Source: a virus. Taken from it: DNA of 48,844 nt. The DNA is taken from positions 1 to 48,844 of the IMG/VR virus record IMGVR_UViG_3300031456_000005. One strand, written 5' to 3'. Positions 20,817 through 29,201 of the stretch are shown here, in pieces. The translations under genes were made by a program, and so were the position numbers. The first letter of the stretch is position 1, and each line of letters opens with the position of its first letter. The notes below the pieces were generated by a model. The model searched no databases. It was not told the origin of the DNA and saw nothing but the letters and a program-made list of their open reading frames with translations.

Positions 20817-21705
20817 TGCGCCGGAGGGGGCGCGGCTGCCAGTGCAGCGAGGATCTGATCCACCTTGACGGTGAGGTTGCTGAGCTGACCGCCGTTGGAG
20901 GCGGCCTGGGCCTTGACCTCGCTCAGCTCGGCCTCCAGCGCGGCGAGCCGCTTCTCGGTCGATGCCGAGCGCAGGTCGAGCTCATGCAGCAGCCCGTCCA
21001 CCTGCTGGCCGGCCAGTGCTGGCTTGGCTGTCCAGACTTCATTGGCGATCTTCGCGAGGTCGGGCTCGGAGAGTGCCACATCTGCCTCCTGTGTCTTGCC
21101 GGCCAGGACCGCCTTGACCCTGGCCACAATCCCGGGGATCTGCGCGATCCGCTGCGGCCCGGGGCATTCCTTGCCGACCTTCGTCGACCACCGCTCGCCA
21201 CCCGGCTGCAGGAACCCCGCCGGGTGCGTGCCGCCGGAGTGCTGGACGCCGAGCCGGTGGAAGCCGATGCCCCGCCTGCCCGGCATGCTGTCGGGAATCA
21301 GAACCGCGGGGATCGAGTACTTCTTGCATGCCCACGCGGTGATCGCGACGATCGCGTCCAACTGCTTCGGGGTCCACGGCTCGATATCGGCTGGACTCTG
21401 GGGCGCGTTGTCGCCGGTCTCGATGGAGATGATCCGGTCGTTGCCCTCGAAGTTGGCGTCGGCACTGAACTCGGTGTCCTGCCACTGGTAGACGACGCCG
21501 TCGAGGCCGTCGCCCCATTTCCCGCCGACACCGAAGTGCGACTCGGTGCCGCCCCAGCCGTTGGCCCGGAAGAACCGGTCGGTGCTGCTGAGGTTCCCGA
21601 CCATGGTCACTAGGTATGCAGGCACACGATGTCGTGCGCCTGCATACGCGACTGGCCCTGCTCCTTAGCTAGGGGGCGGTATTTCGCCCCGGGGTATGTA
21701 GTCAT
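20813..21705 (-). CDS. Endolysin, N-acetylmuramoyl-L-alanine amidase, with interrupted reading frame
   Basis: Two segments read as one amidase. Segment 1, from ATG 21705, encodes 31 residues ending HDIVCLHT, then meets TAG at 21612. Segment 2, read from ATG 21604, continues [38 protein letters not shown] and KECPGPQRI, an Amidase_2 fold, then a coiled-coil C terminus. Deleting eight bases between two identical ACC codons (21615-21613 and 21607-21605) joins them into a 294-aa enzyme with the expected LHTMVG motif, whose His is a zinc ligand. Internal starts at 21625 or 21604 would lose it. Recoding, indel or inactivation are all possible. Confidence 0.75.
21614..21647. repeat. 34-bp near-perfect inverted repeat at the endolysin break
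   Basis: Arms of 16 bases (GTATGCAGG at the outer end, CACGA at the centre) with one mismatch and a 2-bp centre. In the mRNA it forms a strong hairpin ending at the ACC codon before the TAG. The central CACGAxxTCGTG is shared with the other copy of the endolysin 5' end. Confidence 0.8.
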
Positions 21706-21743
21706 TGGTGATCACCCCACTATCTCTTGATAGGGTGCAGAAC

Positions 21744-22310
21744 GTGAATGTCTGCACCAATGGTTGCGGTAGGAAGTGCTACGGCCGGGGTCTCTGCAGT
21801 CCCTGCTATCAGCGCGCAGCGCGAGCCGGGACACTGCCAGTTGACTGGGTGAAACCGAAGCGCGACCCCGTTGAGCGGATGCTGGCGAAGGTCGACAAGA
21901 GCGGCGAATGTTGGCTCTACCTGGGCGCGAACAACGGCAAGGACTATGGCGTCGTTGGCGACGCTCAGGGCCGCTCCGTCTATGTGCACCGGCTCATGTA
22001 CCAGCACTCCAAGGGACCGATCCCCGATGGCGTGGAGGTCTGCCACACCTGCGACGTACGCAACTGCGTGCGACCGGAGCATCTATTCCTCGGCACTCAC
22101 GCGGAGAACGAGGCGGACAAGGCCGCGAAGGGCCGCGCCGAACGCGGAGCGGACCGCTGGAGCGCGAAGCTCACCGAGGATGACGTCAGGTCCATCCGCA
22201 CCCGCGTGGCAGCCGGGGAGCGACGCCAGGCGCTCGCCGACGAGCACGGCGTATGTCTAGCTAACGTCGACCTGATCGTGACCCGCAAGCGCTGGAAGCA
22301 CGTGGCCTAG
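21744..22310 (+). CDS. HNH homing endonuclease inserted beside the endolysin 5' end
   Basis: A 188-aa protein on the strand opposite to all neighbours. Zinc knuckle [18 protein letters not shown] at the N terminus; HNH_3 core [35 protein letters not shown]-terminal HTH ([13 protein letters not shown], then [15 protein letters not shown]) for DNA recognition. GTG 21744 is preferred; GTG 21735 and TTG 21705 are alternatives. Its 3' end lies four bases from a truncated duplicate of the endolysin start, so the gene sits precisely between two copies of its probable target. Paralogous to the HNH at 509-1147. Confidence 0.85.
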   Translation: MNVCTNGCGRKCYGRGLCSPCYQRAARAGTLPVDWVKPKRDPVERMLAKVDKSGECWLYLGANNGKDYGVVGDAQGRSVYVHRLMYQHSKGPIPDGVEVCHTCDVRNCVRPEHLFLGTHAENEADKAAKGRAERGADRWSAKLTEDDVRSIRTRVAAGERRQALADEHGVCLANVDLIVTRKRWKHVA

Positions 22311-22394
22311 CAGCACGATGTCGTGCCGGACCATGCGGGGCTGGCCCTGCTCGGGCGCCAGGGGGCGGAACTTCGCGCCGGGGTATGTCGTCAT
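22257..22394 (-). pseudogene. Orphan duplicate of the endolysin 5' end
   Basis: ATG 22394 opens [18 protein letters not shown], then [10 protein letters not shown], matching the first 28 residues of the endolysin ([18 protein letters not shown]...HDIVCL) at about 75% DNA identity. Similarity stops just after CACGACATCGTG, where the HNH gene begins; the frame then runs antisense to that gene and stops after 45 codons. This copy has the operon-side ribosome-binding context (GAGGAG) and is probably the original endolysin start, cut off by the insertion. Confidence 0.75.
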
Positions 22395-22412
22395 CGGGCG
22401 GGCCCTCTCTCC

Positions 22413-22649
22413 TCAAGTGTCGGGTTCATCGGGGTAGCCGTCGGCCTGCGCCGTATTCAGCGCCGCCTGCAGCTCCTGGTCGGTCAGCACGCCCTTGTCG
22501 ACGAGCAGCTTCACGAGGACGCCCACGATCGCCAGGACGGACGTCACCATGACCTGAGTTCGCTTGTCCGACAGGGACGATCCGAGCTTGATTGCAACGC
22601 CCTGCTGGGCCGTCCGCATGGCGACGACGTAGGCCTTGACGGTGGCCAT
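22413..22649 (-). CDS. Small membrane-associated protein upstream of the lysis genes
   Basis: A 78-aa protein with one hydrophobic segment (QVMVTSVLAIVGVLVKLLVD) and an acidic C-terminal helix. TGATG junction with the gene upstream. Location at the tail/lysis border suggests a holin-like or tail-tip accessory protein. The family is not recognised. Confidence 0.6.
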   Translation of the reverse strand: MATVKAYVVAMRTAQQGVAIKLGSSLSDKRTQVMVTSVLAIVGVLVKLLVDKGVLTDQELQAALNTAQADGYPDEPDT

Positions 22650-23188
22650 CAGAAAGGCAGCGTTCCGATGTGCCGGACGACGTAGGAGCCGATGCCGCTG
22701 GTGACCCGGAAGCTCTGCAGGAACGTCTGGGTTCCGGGGGTCAGGCCAGTCTGCAGGTAGGCGGTCGCGCATTTGGTCACCCGGTTGGCGCCCGAGCAGT
22801 CCACGGCGATCCCCACCGAGTCGTTGGCGGCAATCGTCGTCGCCCCGGACACGGCGTAGGACGCCCACGACCTGGCGCCCGCCGTGTCGTTGCCGAGCGA
22901 GGCGCCGTGGAAGACAAGGATTTTCGGGCCGGACGCCGAGTTGCACCCGGCCCCGCCGGTCAGGTTCGTGTAAGAGGTGCTGTTGGTTGTGTCGGTCCCG
23001 CCGCCGGTGTAGAGGTCGAAGTTTGGTGCCCGCGCAACGATCGTGTTGACCGCCGTGGCAACGAAATACTGACCGACCCCGGCCGCTTTCGCTGTGGCCG
23101 TCTCGTTCAGGTCGGCGCCCAGGATGTTCAATTGGGCAGCAGTGAGGGCATTGCCGGAAACGAAAGTCGGGGGCGCCGTCCAGGCCAT
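22649..23188 (-). CDS. Minor tail / receptor-binding-like protein
   Basis: A 179-aa protein beginning MAWTAPPTFVSGNALTAAQL, a motif found at the start of many phage tail-fibre or minor tail proteins, followed by a Thr/Gly/Ser-rich beta domain (YTGGGTDTTNSTSYTNLTGG) and a compact C-terminal beta region. ATG 23188 overlaps the previous TGA. As the last structural gene before lysis it could be at the tail tip. Confidence 0.65.
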   Translation of the reverse strand: MAWTAPPTFVSGNALTAAQLNILGADLNETATAKAAGVGQYFVATAVNTIVARAPNFDLYTGGGTDTTNSTSYTNLTGGAGCNSASGPKILVFHGASLGNDTAGARSWASYAVSGATTIAANDSVGIAVDCSGANRVTKCATAYLQTGLTPGTQTFLQSFRVTSGIGSYVVRHIGTLPF

Positions 23189-23634
23189 CAATGCCCCCGT
23201 TCGATCGCAGGCCGCTGGGCGGATTCGAGCGCCCCGGCTTGGACCTCGTTGTCGACGATGGACAGCAACCGCCGTGACGGGCCCCCGTCCTCAAGCGCAC
23301 CCGTGGGCACTATCCCGTGCCGCATGTTCTCTCCCACCAGGTCGATCAGATCCTCATCGGGACGCCAGTTCTGGGTGTCGCGGAACGGCCGGGCCAGCAC
23401 CAGGGCTTCGATCTCGGCGATCCGGTACGGCCAGTCCACGCCGCACGTCAGGCCGCACCCGCCGTGTGAGAGGCGGCAGTAGAACCGGGCAGCATCCAGC
23501 CCGCCCGTGGTGTTGTCGTCGCAGCGGCCGCGCTTCTCGACGTTCCCGCAGCCGCGCGGGCAGTCGGCCACCCACTGGCCCGCGTACAGCCAGGCGACAG
23601 CACGCAGGTCAGTAGCCAAGTGGCGTCGCCCCAT
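23188..23634 (-). CDS. Hypothetical zinc-binding protein in the tail region
   Basis: A 148-aa protein with Cys pairs in its first half (CPRGCGNVEKRGRCDD, then CRLSHGGCGLTCG) and a helical second half. It overlaps the end of the minor tail gene upstream by 26 bases. Similar Cys-rich small proteins sit between minor tail genes in Streptomyces phages. Function unknown. Confidence 0.6.
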   Translation of the reverse strand: MGRRHLATDLRAVAWLYAGQWVADCPRGCGNVEKRGRCDDNTTGGLDAARFYCRLSHGGCGLTCGVDWPYRIAEIEALVLARPFRDTQNWRPDEDLIDLVGENMRHGIVPTGALEDGGPSRRLLSIVDNEVQAGALESAQRPAIERGH

Positions 23635-25078
23635 CGAGCAGTGACGTGCCGAGGATGAACACCGATGTCGGGGCCGTCGGTACGGCCTCCAGTCCGAAGG
23701 TGATCTCGTGGGCGTTGGTTCCCTCGGTTGAATGGCTGATCGATTCGATGAAGAACGGCACCGACGCCAGCGCTGTCTCCGGCTCGACCACGGTCACCCG
23801 GTCCGACAGGTCCAGCGCCAGCAGCGCGGCCAGCCGGGCATCCTGCGTCCTGGCGCAGGAGAACCGCACGCTCAGGATCGGTAACGGCTGCTTGCGCTGC
23901 AGGATGAACAGGTCCGCGATGTCCCGGGCGTCCTGCCTGGACGCCCACACTGGCTCGGAACCGGACGGCAGGCCCCGCTGCCCGTAGTCGGCGATGGAGG
24001 TCGCATCGGTCGCGGTGATCTGGAAGGTCCGCCGGACCGGCACGGACGTGGCGCGCAGCGCGAGGCCCCGGATGGTGGCGCCGGCACCGGTCGCGGTCAC
24101 CGTGATCGAGGTGGATGCGCCGGAGGTCCGCGACAGGGTGACGCTGGACACCGCGCCGCTGATCACCTCGAAGTCGGTGTCCTCCTCGGGGACGACCGCG
24201 CTGTGGAACGGCTCGGTCGCCTGGATGGCAACCACTGTCGAACCGGACGGCACGACCGTGGTCGTCTCGTCGGTGGACCAGACGACCTCCGCTGCACCGG
24301 TCGATGACCGCTCGGTCACCGAGATGCTCACCGAGTTCACGATGTTCCGCCAGGCGTCGTCGTACGCGAAGCCCTTCGACATGATCGGTTCAGCTGAGCC
24401 CGAGGTGCCCCGCCACGTGGACTGGCTGACCAGGCTCGCCGACCGGATGAGCCGATGGTGCCGGTCTCTGAAGACGATCTCCCCGGACGGGCCGATCGTC
24501 AGCAGTGCCGGCGGTCCTTCCGAAACAACGATCTGGGTGAGCATGTCGAGGACGTCCGCGCCGTCCGCCCACCACCACGGGACGACCGTCGCGCCCGTGT
24601 CCAGGTCCCGCCCGCCGGTCCAGCCGGCCGCGGTCAGGATGGTGTCGATGATCGCGCCGGTCCGCAGGCCCTCGAACAATTCGGTGCTGATGGTCTGCCC
24701 GCGGAAGTCGGCCAGCCAGTCCACGAGGCTGAAAGTGACCTGCTTGGACTCGACGTCCGGGTTGATCGGTGAATCGTCGGTGTGGCCGGAGAAGATCGCG
24801 TAGGTCGTCCCGAGAACGGTGCGGGTGATCTTCACCGGCCGCGCCGGTTTCACGTTCCCGGTCAGCGGCGAGCCGGTGTTGCGCGGCGAGTAGTCGCGAG
24901 TGCGGTTGTCGAGGCTGAACGACCCGCGGCCGGCGATGATGGGCGTCAGGTTGGTGGACTGGTCCCGGCCGAACTGCGCCTCCACCGGCCCGCGCACCCG
25001 GTCGGTGACGACGTCGCCCACGTTGACGTAGCTGCCGTTCTTGTTCCAGTCCACGGCGACCAGGAGCTGGGAGCTCAC
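23609..25078 (-). CDS. Minor tail protein
   Basis: A 489-aa protein immediately after the tape measure, the usual place of the distal tail / hub protein. It begins SSQLLVAVDWNKNGSYVNV and contains a DUF-like tail region (FSGHTDDSPINPDVESKQVT, LVDWLADFRGQTIS) then beta-rich repeats. The GTG start overlaps the tape-measure stop by GTGA. Likely part of the baseplate or tail tip that contacts the cell. Confidence 0.75.
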   Translation of the reverse strand: MSSQLLVAVDWNKNGSYVNVGDVVTDRVRGPVEAQFGRDQSTNLTPIIAGRGSFSLDNRTRDYSPRNTGSPLTGNVKPARPVKITRTVLGTTYAIFSGHTDDSPINPDVESKQVTFSLVDWLADFRGQTISTELFEGLRTGAIIDTILTAAGWTGGRDLDTGATVVPWWWADGADVLDMLTQIVVSEGPPALLTIGPSGEIVFRDRHHRLIRSASLVSQSTWRGTSGSAEPIMSKGFAYDDAWRNIVNSVSISVTERSSTGAAEVVWSTDETTTVVPSGSTVVAIQATEPFHSAVVPEEDTDFEVISGAVSSVTLSRTSGASTSITVTATGAGATIRGLALRATSVPVRRTFQITATDATSIADYGQRGLPSGSEPVWASRQDARDIADLFILQRKQPLPILSVRFSCARTQDARLAALLALDLSDRVTVVEPETALASVPFFIESISHSTEGTNAHEITFGLEAVPTAPTSVFILGTSLLDGATPLGY

Positions 25079-28000
25079 TTCAGCCTCCCGTGCCGCTTGG
25101 CGTTCTCGATGACCCGCACCAGCTTGTTCTCCAGCTCGATGTCGGAGCCGGTTGCGTTGATGGTCACCTCGACAGCGCCGGAGCCTCCCCCGCCGCTGCC
25201 GTTCACCCGCACGAGCCGGTCGAACTGGCGTGTCTGGCGAGGCGACAGGACCCGCTCGTCCTGCCCGGATCGGTTCACGGCGATCCCGCCGGGCCGGATC
25301 ATCCCGCCCCGGTCGGCGATGAACACCTTCCGGATCGCATCCCCCAGGTAGTCGTCGCCCCTCGGGTCCAGCAGGTCGAACGGGGCATCCCCGATGACCG
25401 GCCCTCCCTTCGCGTATCCGCGCAGGTGGGCGACCCGGTCGAACATCCCGTTCCGCGCGCCGCGGGCCGAGCGGCCCATATGGAAGCCCACAGATCCGGA
25501 CGACTCGACGTTGACGCCGTTGATCGTGCCGGCCATGTGACCGGGGTTGCCGCTGAACGACCCGATCGAGAAAGCGCCGGGACCACTGACAAACCCGGGC
25601 CACGGGAACGTCCCCGTCGTGCCCCGCCGGGCGTACGGGCTGCGGCCCTGGACGACGTTCAGCAGCGCGCTCATGGCACCGGAGCAGTCGTACCCGCGCG
25701 GGCCCACACCGCCCCAGATGTACGGCTTGCCGACCTGCTGCCGGGCGAACGCCAGCGCCCCAGCGAGGGACGGGTTGTAGCCGACTGCACCCTGAGCGAT
25801 CCTCAGGAGCTTGTCCGCGAGCCGCGATGATGTGCCGGCGGCGATCTGCGCCTCACCGCGGCCGAACTGGGCGGCGAACACCGGGCCGCCGGCAGCGAAG
25901 CCGGGACCCCTGACCGCGCGGCGCATCCCCTCCACTGCACTGTGACCGCCGGCCGCGTGCACCTCACGAGCAGTCCACACGTGCTCGCCATGCGACAGCA
26001 TCGCCGGGATCGAGTCGGAGGTGCCGCTGCCGGCCCCCCGGATCGGCCCGCCCCTCGCGTTGAATGTGACGCCGCCACGGGTAGAGCCCTGCCCGCCGCC
26101 GACCCGCACCCCGTACAGGGTTTTCGGGATTCCGTTGAGAAGCTTCAGTTGGATCGTCGAAGAGACCTTTTTCGGGATTCCCAGGATCTCCATCGCATAC
26201 GCGTGGGCGGCCTTCTTCGACAGGCCGAAGCCCTTCGGGCCGGCCATCCGCTCCAGGGCCTTCCGGCCCTGCTCGGTGATGTCTGCCTGCTGCTTCTGCG
26301 TCGCACCGGCCAACTTGGCGTTATCGCGCCACTGAAGGGTGCTGGAGGCGATCTGGTCCAGAGCAGTCCGGTTGGCCCGGCCTTTCTCCGTGTGCTTGTC
26401 GAGGGTTCTGCCGTTGTCTTTCAGTGCCTGCGTGGCGTCGTCTGTGGCGGCCTCGAAGGCGTTCTCCGAGCCCCGGTTCTTCAGCAATGCGTTCGCATGT
26501 TCGAGCAACTGAGCATTGTTTCGCAGGATCTCGTCGGAGTTCGCCATCAGCGACTTGGTCTGCGCATTGGTAGATGTCACGAGGGTGGCGCCGACAATGG
26601 CCGCCGCACCGACGGAACCGACGAGATTCTCTGTCGACAGTGCCAGCTTGGATGTCTTATCCGTGGATTCGGCCACAGCCTTGGTGTACTCGGGGAACAT
26701 GCGCTGAAGCGACGACAGGGGCACGCCGGCCTCAACCGCTGAATCTGAGTAAAGCTTGAATTGGCGCTGAGCCTCGTCGACTTTCCCGCCGCGCACCAAC
26801 TGGGTAAAAGCCTGGTCCAGTTTCTGGGTTCGTTCCGCGAAGTCCTTCTGGCCCCTGCCCATGTCGTCGATCTGGGCGATGCGAGCGGCCCAGCCCTGGT
26901 CGAGGGCGTCGTGCGCCTGCCACCCGAATTCCTTCAGCGCCTCGGATGACGTGTCAACCTTGTCGCCGAAGATCTGCATCTCGTTCTGGAACAGCTCGAT
27001 CTCAGCACCGGACAGGCGGCCCTTGCCCGAGATCTCGTCCATGCCCTTCGCGAGCCGGTCAACAGAGACGTTGGCCATGTCCCACTGGCGGAGCCTCTCG
27101 TCCGCCCACACCGAGGCGAATGCGGTGCCGACCACCGCAGCGGAGCCAGCGGCCAGAATCACACCTTTTTGAAGCGCAATGTAGGACGCTAGGGCCGATC
27201 GGTTCTGGCCGAGGACAAGCCCCATGATCACGTTCCACGCGGCCATCGACTTCGTTGCGCCGAGTGCGGCTTTGTTCACGCCCCAGATGGATCCGGCCAG
27301 GAACACGAAGCTCAGGGCAACCGGGGTGATGACCTTCTGGTTCGCCGAGATGACGTTGAGCAGGCCCAGCATTCCATCCATCAGCTTGTTGACCACGGGG
27401 AGCAACTTCGCCCCCAGCTCGCCCTGAAGATCCTCGAACCGCGCCGCCAGGATCCGCTGCTGATTCGCGAGCCCGCCGGACGTCTTCGCGAAGTCGCCTT
27501 GTGCGGTGCCGGTCTGCGCCAGCATCAGCCCGTAGGCAGCCTGCGCCTTGACCGCCGGGGACAGGGCGTCCTTGGTGGTTTTGATCAGGCCCTCCTTGAG
27601 GGCCTCGTTGCGCAGGGTGGCGTCGTTCATGTTGACCCCGAAGCGCCTCAACGGCTCGGTCTCACCGACAAGACCGGACCTGATGGCCTCCAGCGCCTCC
27701 GCCGGGGTGGCGTTGTTGAAAGATGCCATATCCGCAGCGAGAGTCAGCATCTTCGTGGACATCTTGGCGGCCTCGGCCTGCGGCAACTTCAGGCTCACGA
27801 ACAGATTCCCGAAGGTGCCGGCCGCCTCCAGGGCCGCCCGCTTGCTGATGCCCAGGCTGGTCGCCGACGTCTCCGCGAAGTCCAGGACCGACTTCGACGA
27901 CTTGCCGAACACCACATTGATTTTCGACGTGGACTCGCTGATATCCGAGGCAACGTCGATGGACTTCTTCGCGAACAGGCCCACCGCCACAGCAGCCGCA

Positions 28001-28134
28001 GCAGCGGCCAGCTTGACGCCGTCCCTCATCTTTTCGGACGACCGTGAGGTCTGGTTGAAGCTGTCGCCCAGATCGCGCGAGCCCCTTGCCGCGCCGTGGT
28101 CGCGCCAGAAGATGTCGAACCCGATATTCGCCAT
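25075..28134 (-). CDS. Tape measure protein with NlpC/P60 peptidase domain
   Basis: A 1019-aa protein, the longest in the genome, directly after the chaperone region. The N-terminal half is helical with hydrophobic segments (KLAAAAAAVAVGLFAK; VILAAGSAAVVGTAFASV), as in tape measures that set tail length; by the usual scaling the tail would be about 150 nm. Around residues 780-860 is an NlpC/P60-like cysteine peptidase (KPYIWGGVGPRGYDCSGAM, with His in NPGHMAG) that would cut peptidoglycan during DNA entry. The C terminus is Gly-rich, then helical. Confidence 0.9.
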   Translation of the reverse strand: MANIGFDIFWRDHGAARGSRDLGDSFNQTSRSSEKMRDGVKLAAAAAAVAVGLFAKKSIDVASDISESTSKINVVFGKSSKSVLDFAETSATSLGISKRAALEAAGTFGNLFVSLKLPQAEAAKMSTKMLTLAADMASFNNATPAEALEAIRSGLVGETEPLRRFGVNMNDATLRNEALKEGLIKTTKDALSPAVKAQAAYGLMLAQTGTAQGDFAKTSGGLANQQRILAARFEDLQGELGAKLLPVVNKLMDGMLGLLNVISANQKVITPVALSFVFLAGSIWGVNKAALGATKSMAAWNVIMGLVLGQNRSALASYIALQKGVILAAGSAAVVGTAFASVWADERLRQWDMANVSVDRLAKGMDEISGKGRLSGAEIELFQNEMQIFGDKVDTSSEALKEFGWQAHDALDQGWAARIAQIDDMGRGQKDFAERTQKLDQAFTQLVRGGKVDEAQRQFKLYSDSAVEAGVPLSSLQRMFPEYTKAVAESTDKTSKLALSTENLVGSVGAAAIVGATLVTSTNAQTKSLMANSDEILRNNAQLLEHANALLKNRGSENAFEAATDDATQALKDNGRTLDKHTEKGRANRTALDQIASSTLQWRDNAKLAGATQKQQADITEQGRKALERMAGPKGFGLSKKAAHAYAMEILGIPKKVSSTIQLKLLNGIPKTLYGVRVGGGQGSTRGGVTFNARGGPIRGAGSGTSDSIPAMLSHGEHVWTAREVHAAGGHSAVEGMRRAVRGPGFAAGGPVFAAQFGRGEAQIAAGTSSRLADKLLRIAQGAVGYNPSLAGALAFARQQVGKPYIWGGVGPRGYDCSGAMSALLNVVQGRSPYARRGTTGTFPWPGFVSGPGAFSIGSFSGNPGHMAGTINGVNVESSGSVGFHMGRSARGARNGMFDRVAHLRGYAKGGPVIGDAPFDLLDPRGDDYLGDAIRKVFIADRGGMIRPGGIAVNRSGQDERVLSPRQTRQFDRLVRVNGSGGGGSGAVEVTINATGSDIELENKLVRVIENAKRHGRLK

Positions 28135-28643
28135 CAGGCAGATCCTCCCCGGCTTGCGTGCTCCACCTTGGCGGCGTGCTCCACCTTGGCGGCCATCTCG
28201 GCAGCGGCCTGGAGCATGGCCGCGCGGGCCTGTGGGCGGAAGGCCTCAGTCGGTTTGGTGAACCATCCTGGATGGACCTTCTGCTGCGCCCAGGGGACGT
28301 CCCGGCGGGACTGCCCGCCCTTCTGGAACACGGGGTGGCGGACCCAACCCGGATTGTCGAGGCCCTTCAGTTCCCTCAGCTCCCTGCTGCGGCCCACCAG
28401 GCGTACCCGGCCGGTGGCAGCGGACCGGGATACCCGGAACTTCGTAGCCGCGACTCTCGCGGCAAGCCCGCCCCGGCGCGGAAGAGTCTCCAGCGCCGAC
28501 GCGGACAGATCCGCCTTCAGCGGCTCCACGGCCTTCGCCATCGCCTTCGTGAACTCGCGGCTCATCCCCTTGTCGCCAAACGCCTTGAGCTGCCTGGCAA
28601 CCGCCCGCATCTGGTCGGCACCGTCATTCGCCACACCGATCAC
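28134..28643 (-). CDS. Tail/head-tail protein, HK97 gp10-like (putative)
   Basis: A 169-aa basic protein between the chaperones and the tape measure: GADQMRAVARQLKAFGDKGM, then EFTKAMAKAVEPLKADL and HPGWFTKPTEAFRP. Length and pattern resemble the minor tail/head completion proteins called gp10-like. The start is ambiguous: GTG 28643, GTG 28634 and ATG 28676 are possible; the region overlaps the frameshifted chaperone tail, which ends at 28624. Confidence 0.6.
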   Translation of the reverse strand: MIGVANDGADQMRAVARQLKAFGDKGMSREFTKAMAKAVEPLKADLSASALETLPRRGGLAARVAATKFRVSRSAATGRVRLVGRSRELRELKGLDNPGWVRHPVFQKGGQSRRDVPWAQQKVHPGWFTKPTEAFRPQARAAMLQAAAEMAAKVEHAAKVEHASRGGSA

Positions 28644-29201
28644 CGCCCCTCGCGTCGAGCCAGTCACAGGCGGCATCAAGCTCGAACAGGGACCAGTGGT
28701 CCATCTCGCGCAGGCCGGAGGCTAGGCCGGCTGCGGCGATGTCGAAGCGTCGACCTCGGAGGGCTCGGGCTGGTCTTTTGGGAGCCCGTGGTCACTCGCG
28801 ATCCCCGCGTCGTCCAGCGCCTGCTCGACGTCGGACACCAGAGCTTCACCGACGTCCCGCGTCAGGCTCGCCCGCGTCTCGTCGTCGAGGTTCGGGTCCG
28901 CGAGCATCACCTCGAGAATGCGTTCCCGTTCGGCACTCGAGTAGTCGACGTCGATCTGGTTGGCGCGCAACGACAGATCGGCAAACCGGATCTTCGGCTG
29001 AGTGCGGCGCAGGCACAGCCACAGAGCCGCGCGGCGGGCTCGCTGGGACCCGCGGAAGAACAGCGCCCCGAACTCCTCGAACGTCCCCCAGGCCTCGCCG
29101 CCGATCAGCTCCACGGCTTCGGAGTCCGGGGTTTCCAGCTCGCCGGGGATGAACTCGAACTCGACGGGCGGCCCGTCGTCAGGCCGGTATCGAAGGATCA
29201 T
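28624..29201 (-). CDS. Tail assembly chaperone, -1 frameshift product (GT form)
   Basis: Slipping back one base at CCCAAAA (28782-28776) fuses the first 142 residues to 50 more in the -1 frame: RRFDIAAAGLASGLREMDHW, then SLFELDAACDWLDARGGDR, ending at TGA 28624. The -1 frame shows strong coding bias and the sequence has the look of chaperone T extensions. A G/GT pair made by frameshifting is a near-universal feature of long-tailed phages. Confidence 0.8.
28722..29201 (-). CDS. Tail assembly chaperone, short form
   Basis: A 159-aa acidic protein after the tail tube gene cluster (MILRYRPDDGPPVEFEF, then ELIGGEAWGTFEEFGALFF). It corresponds to the G-type chaperone that coats the tape measure during tail assembly. 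Near its 3' end lies CCCAAAA (28782-28776) in the C CCA AAA phase, a standard -1 slip site. It overlaps the gene upstream by 23 bases. Confidence 0.8.
   Translation of the reverse strand: MILRYRPDDGPPVEFEFIPGELETPDSEAVELIGGEAWGTFEEFGALFFRGSQRARRAALWLCLRRTQPKIRFADLSLRANQIDVDYSSAERERILEVMLADPNLDDETRASLTRDVGEALVSDVEQALDDAGIASDHGLPKDQPEPSEVDASTSPQPA

Noticed and set aside
21605-22394. Group I intron interrupting the endolysin
   Set aside because: Both flanks carry the start codon and first 28 codons, so removal of the intervening DNA would not rebuild a single-copy exon pair, and I could not identify intron core elements. A covariance search would settle it.
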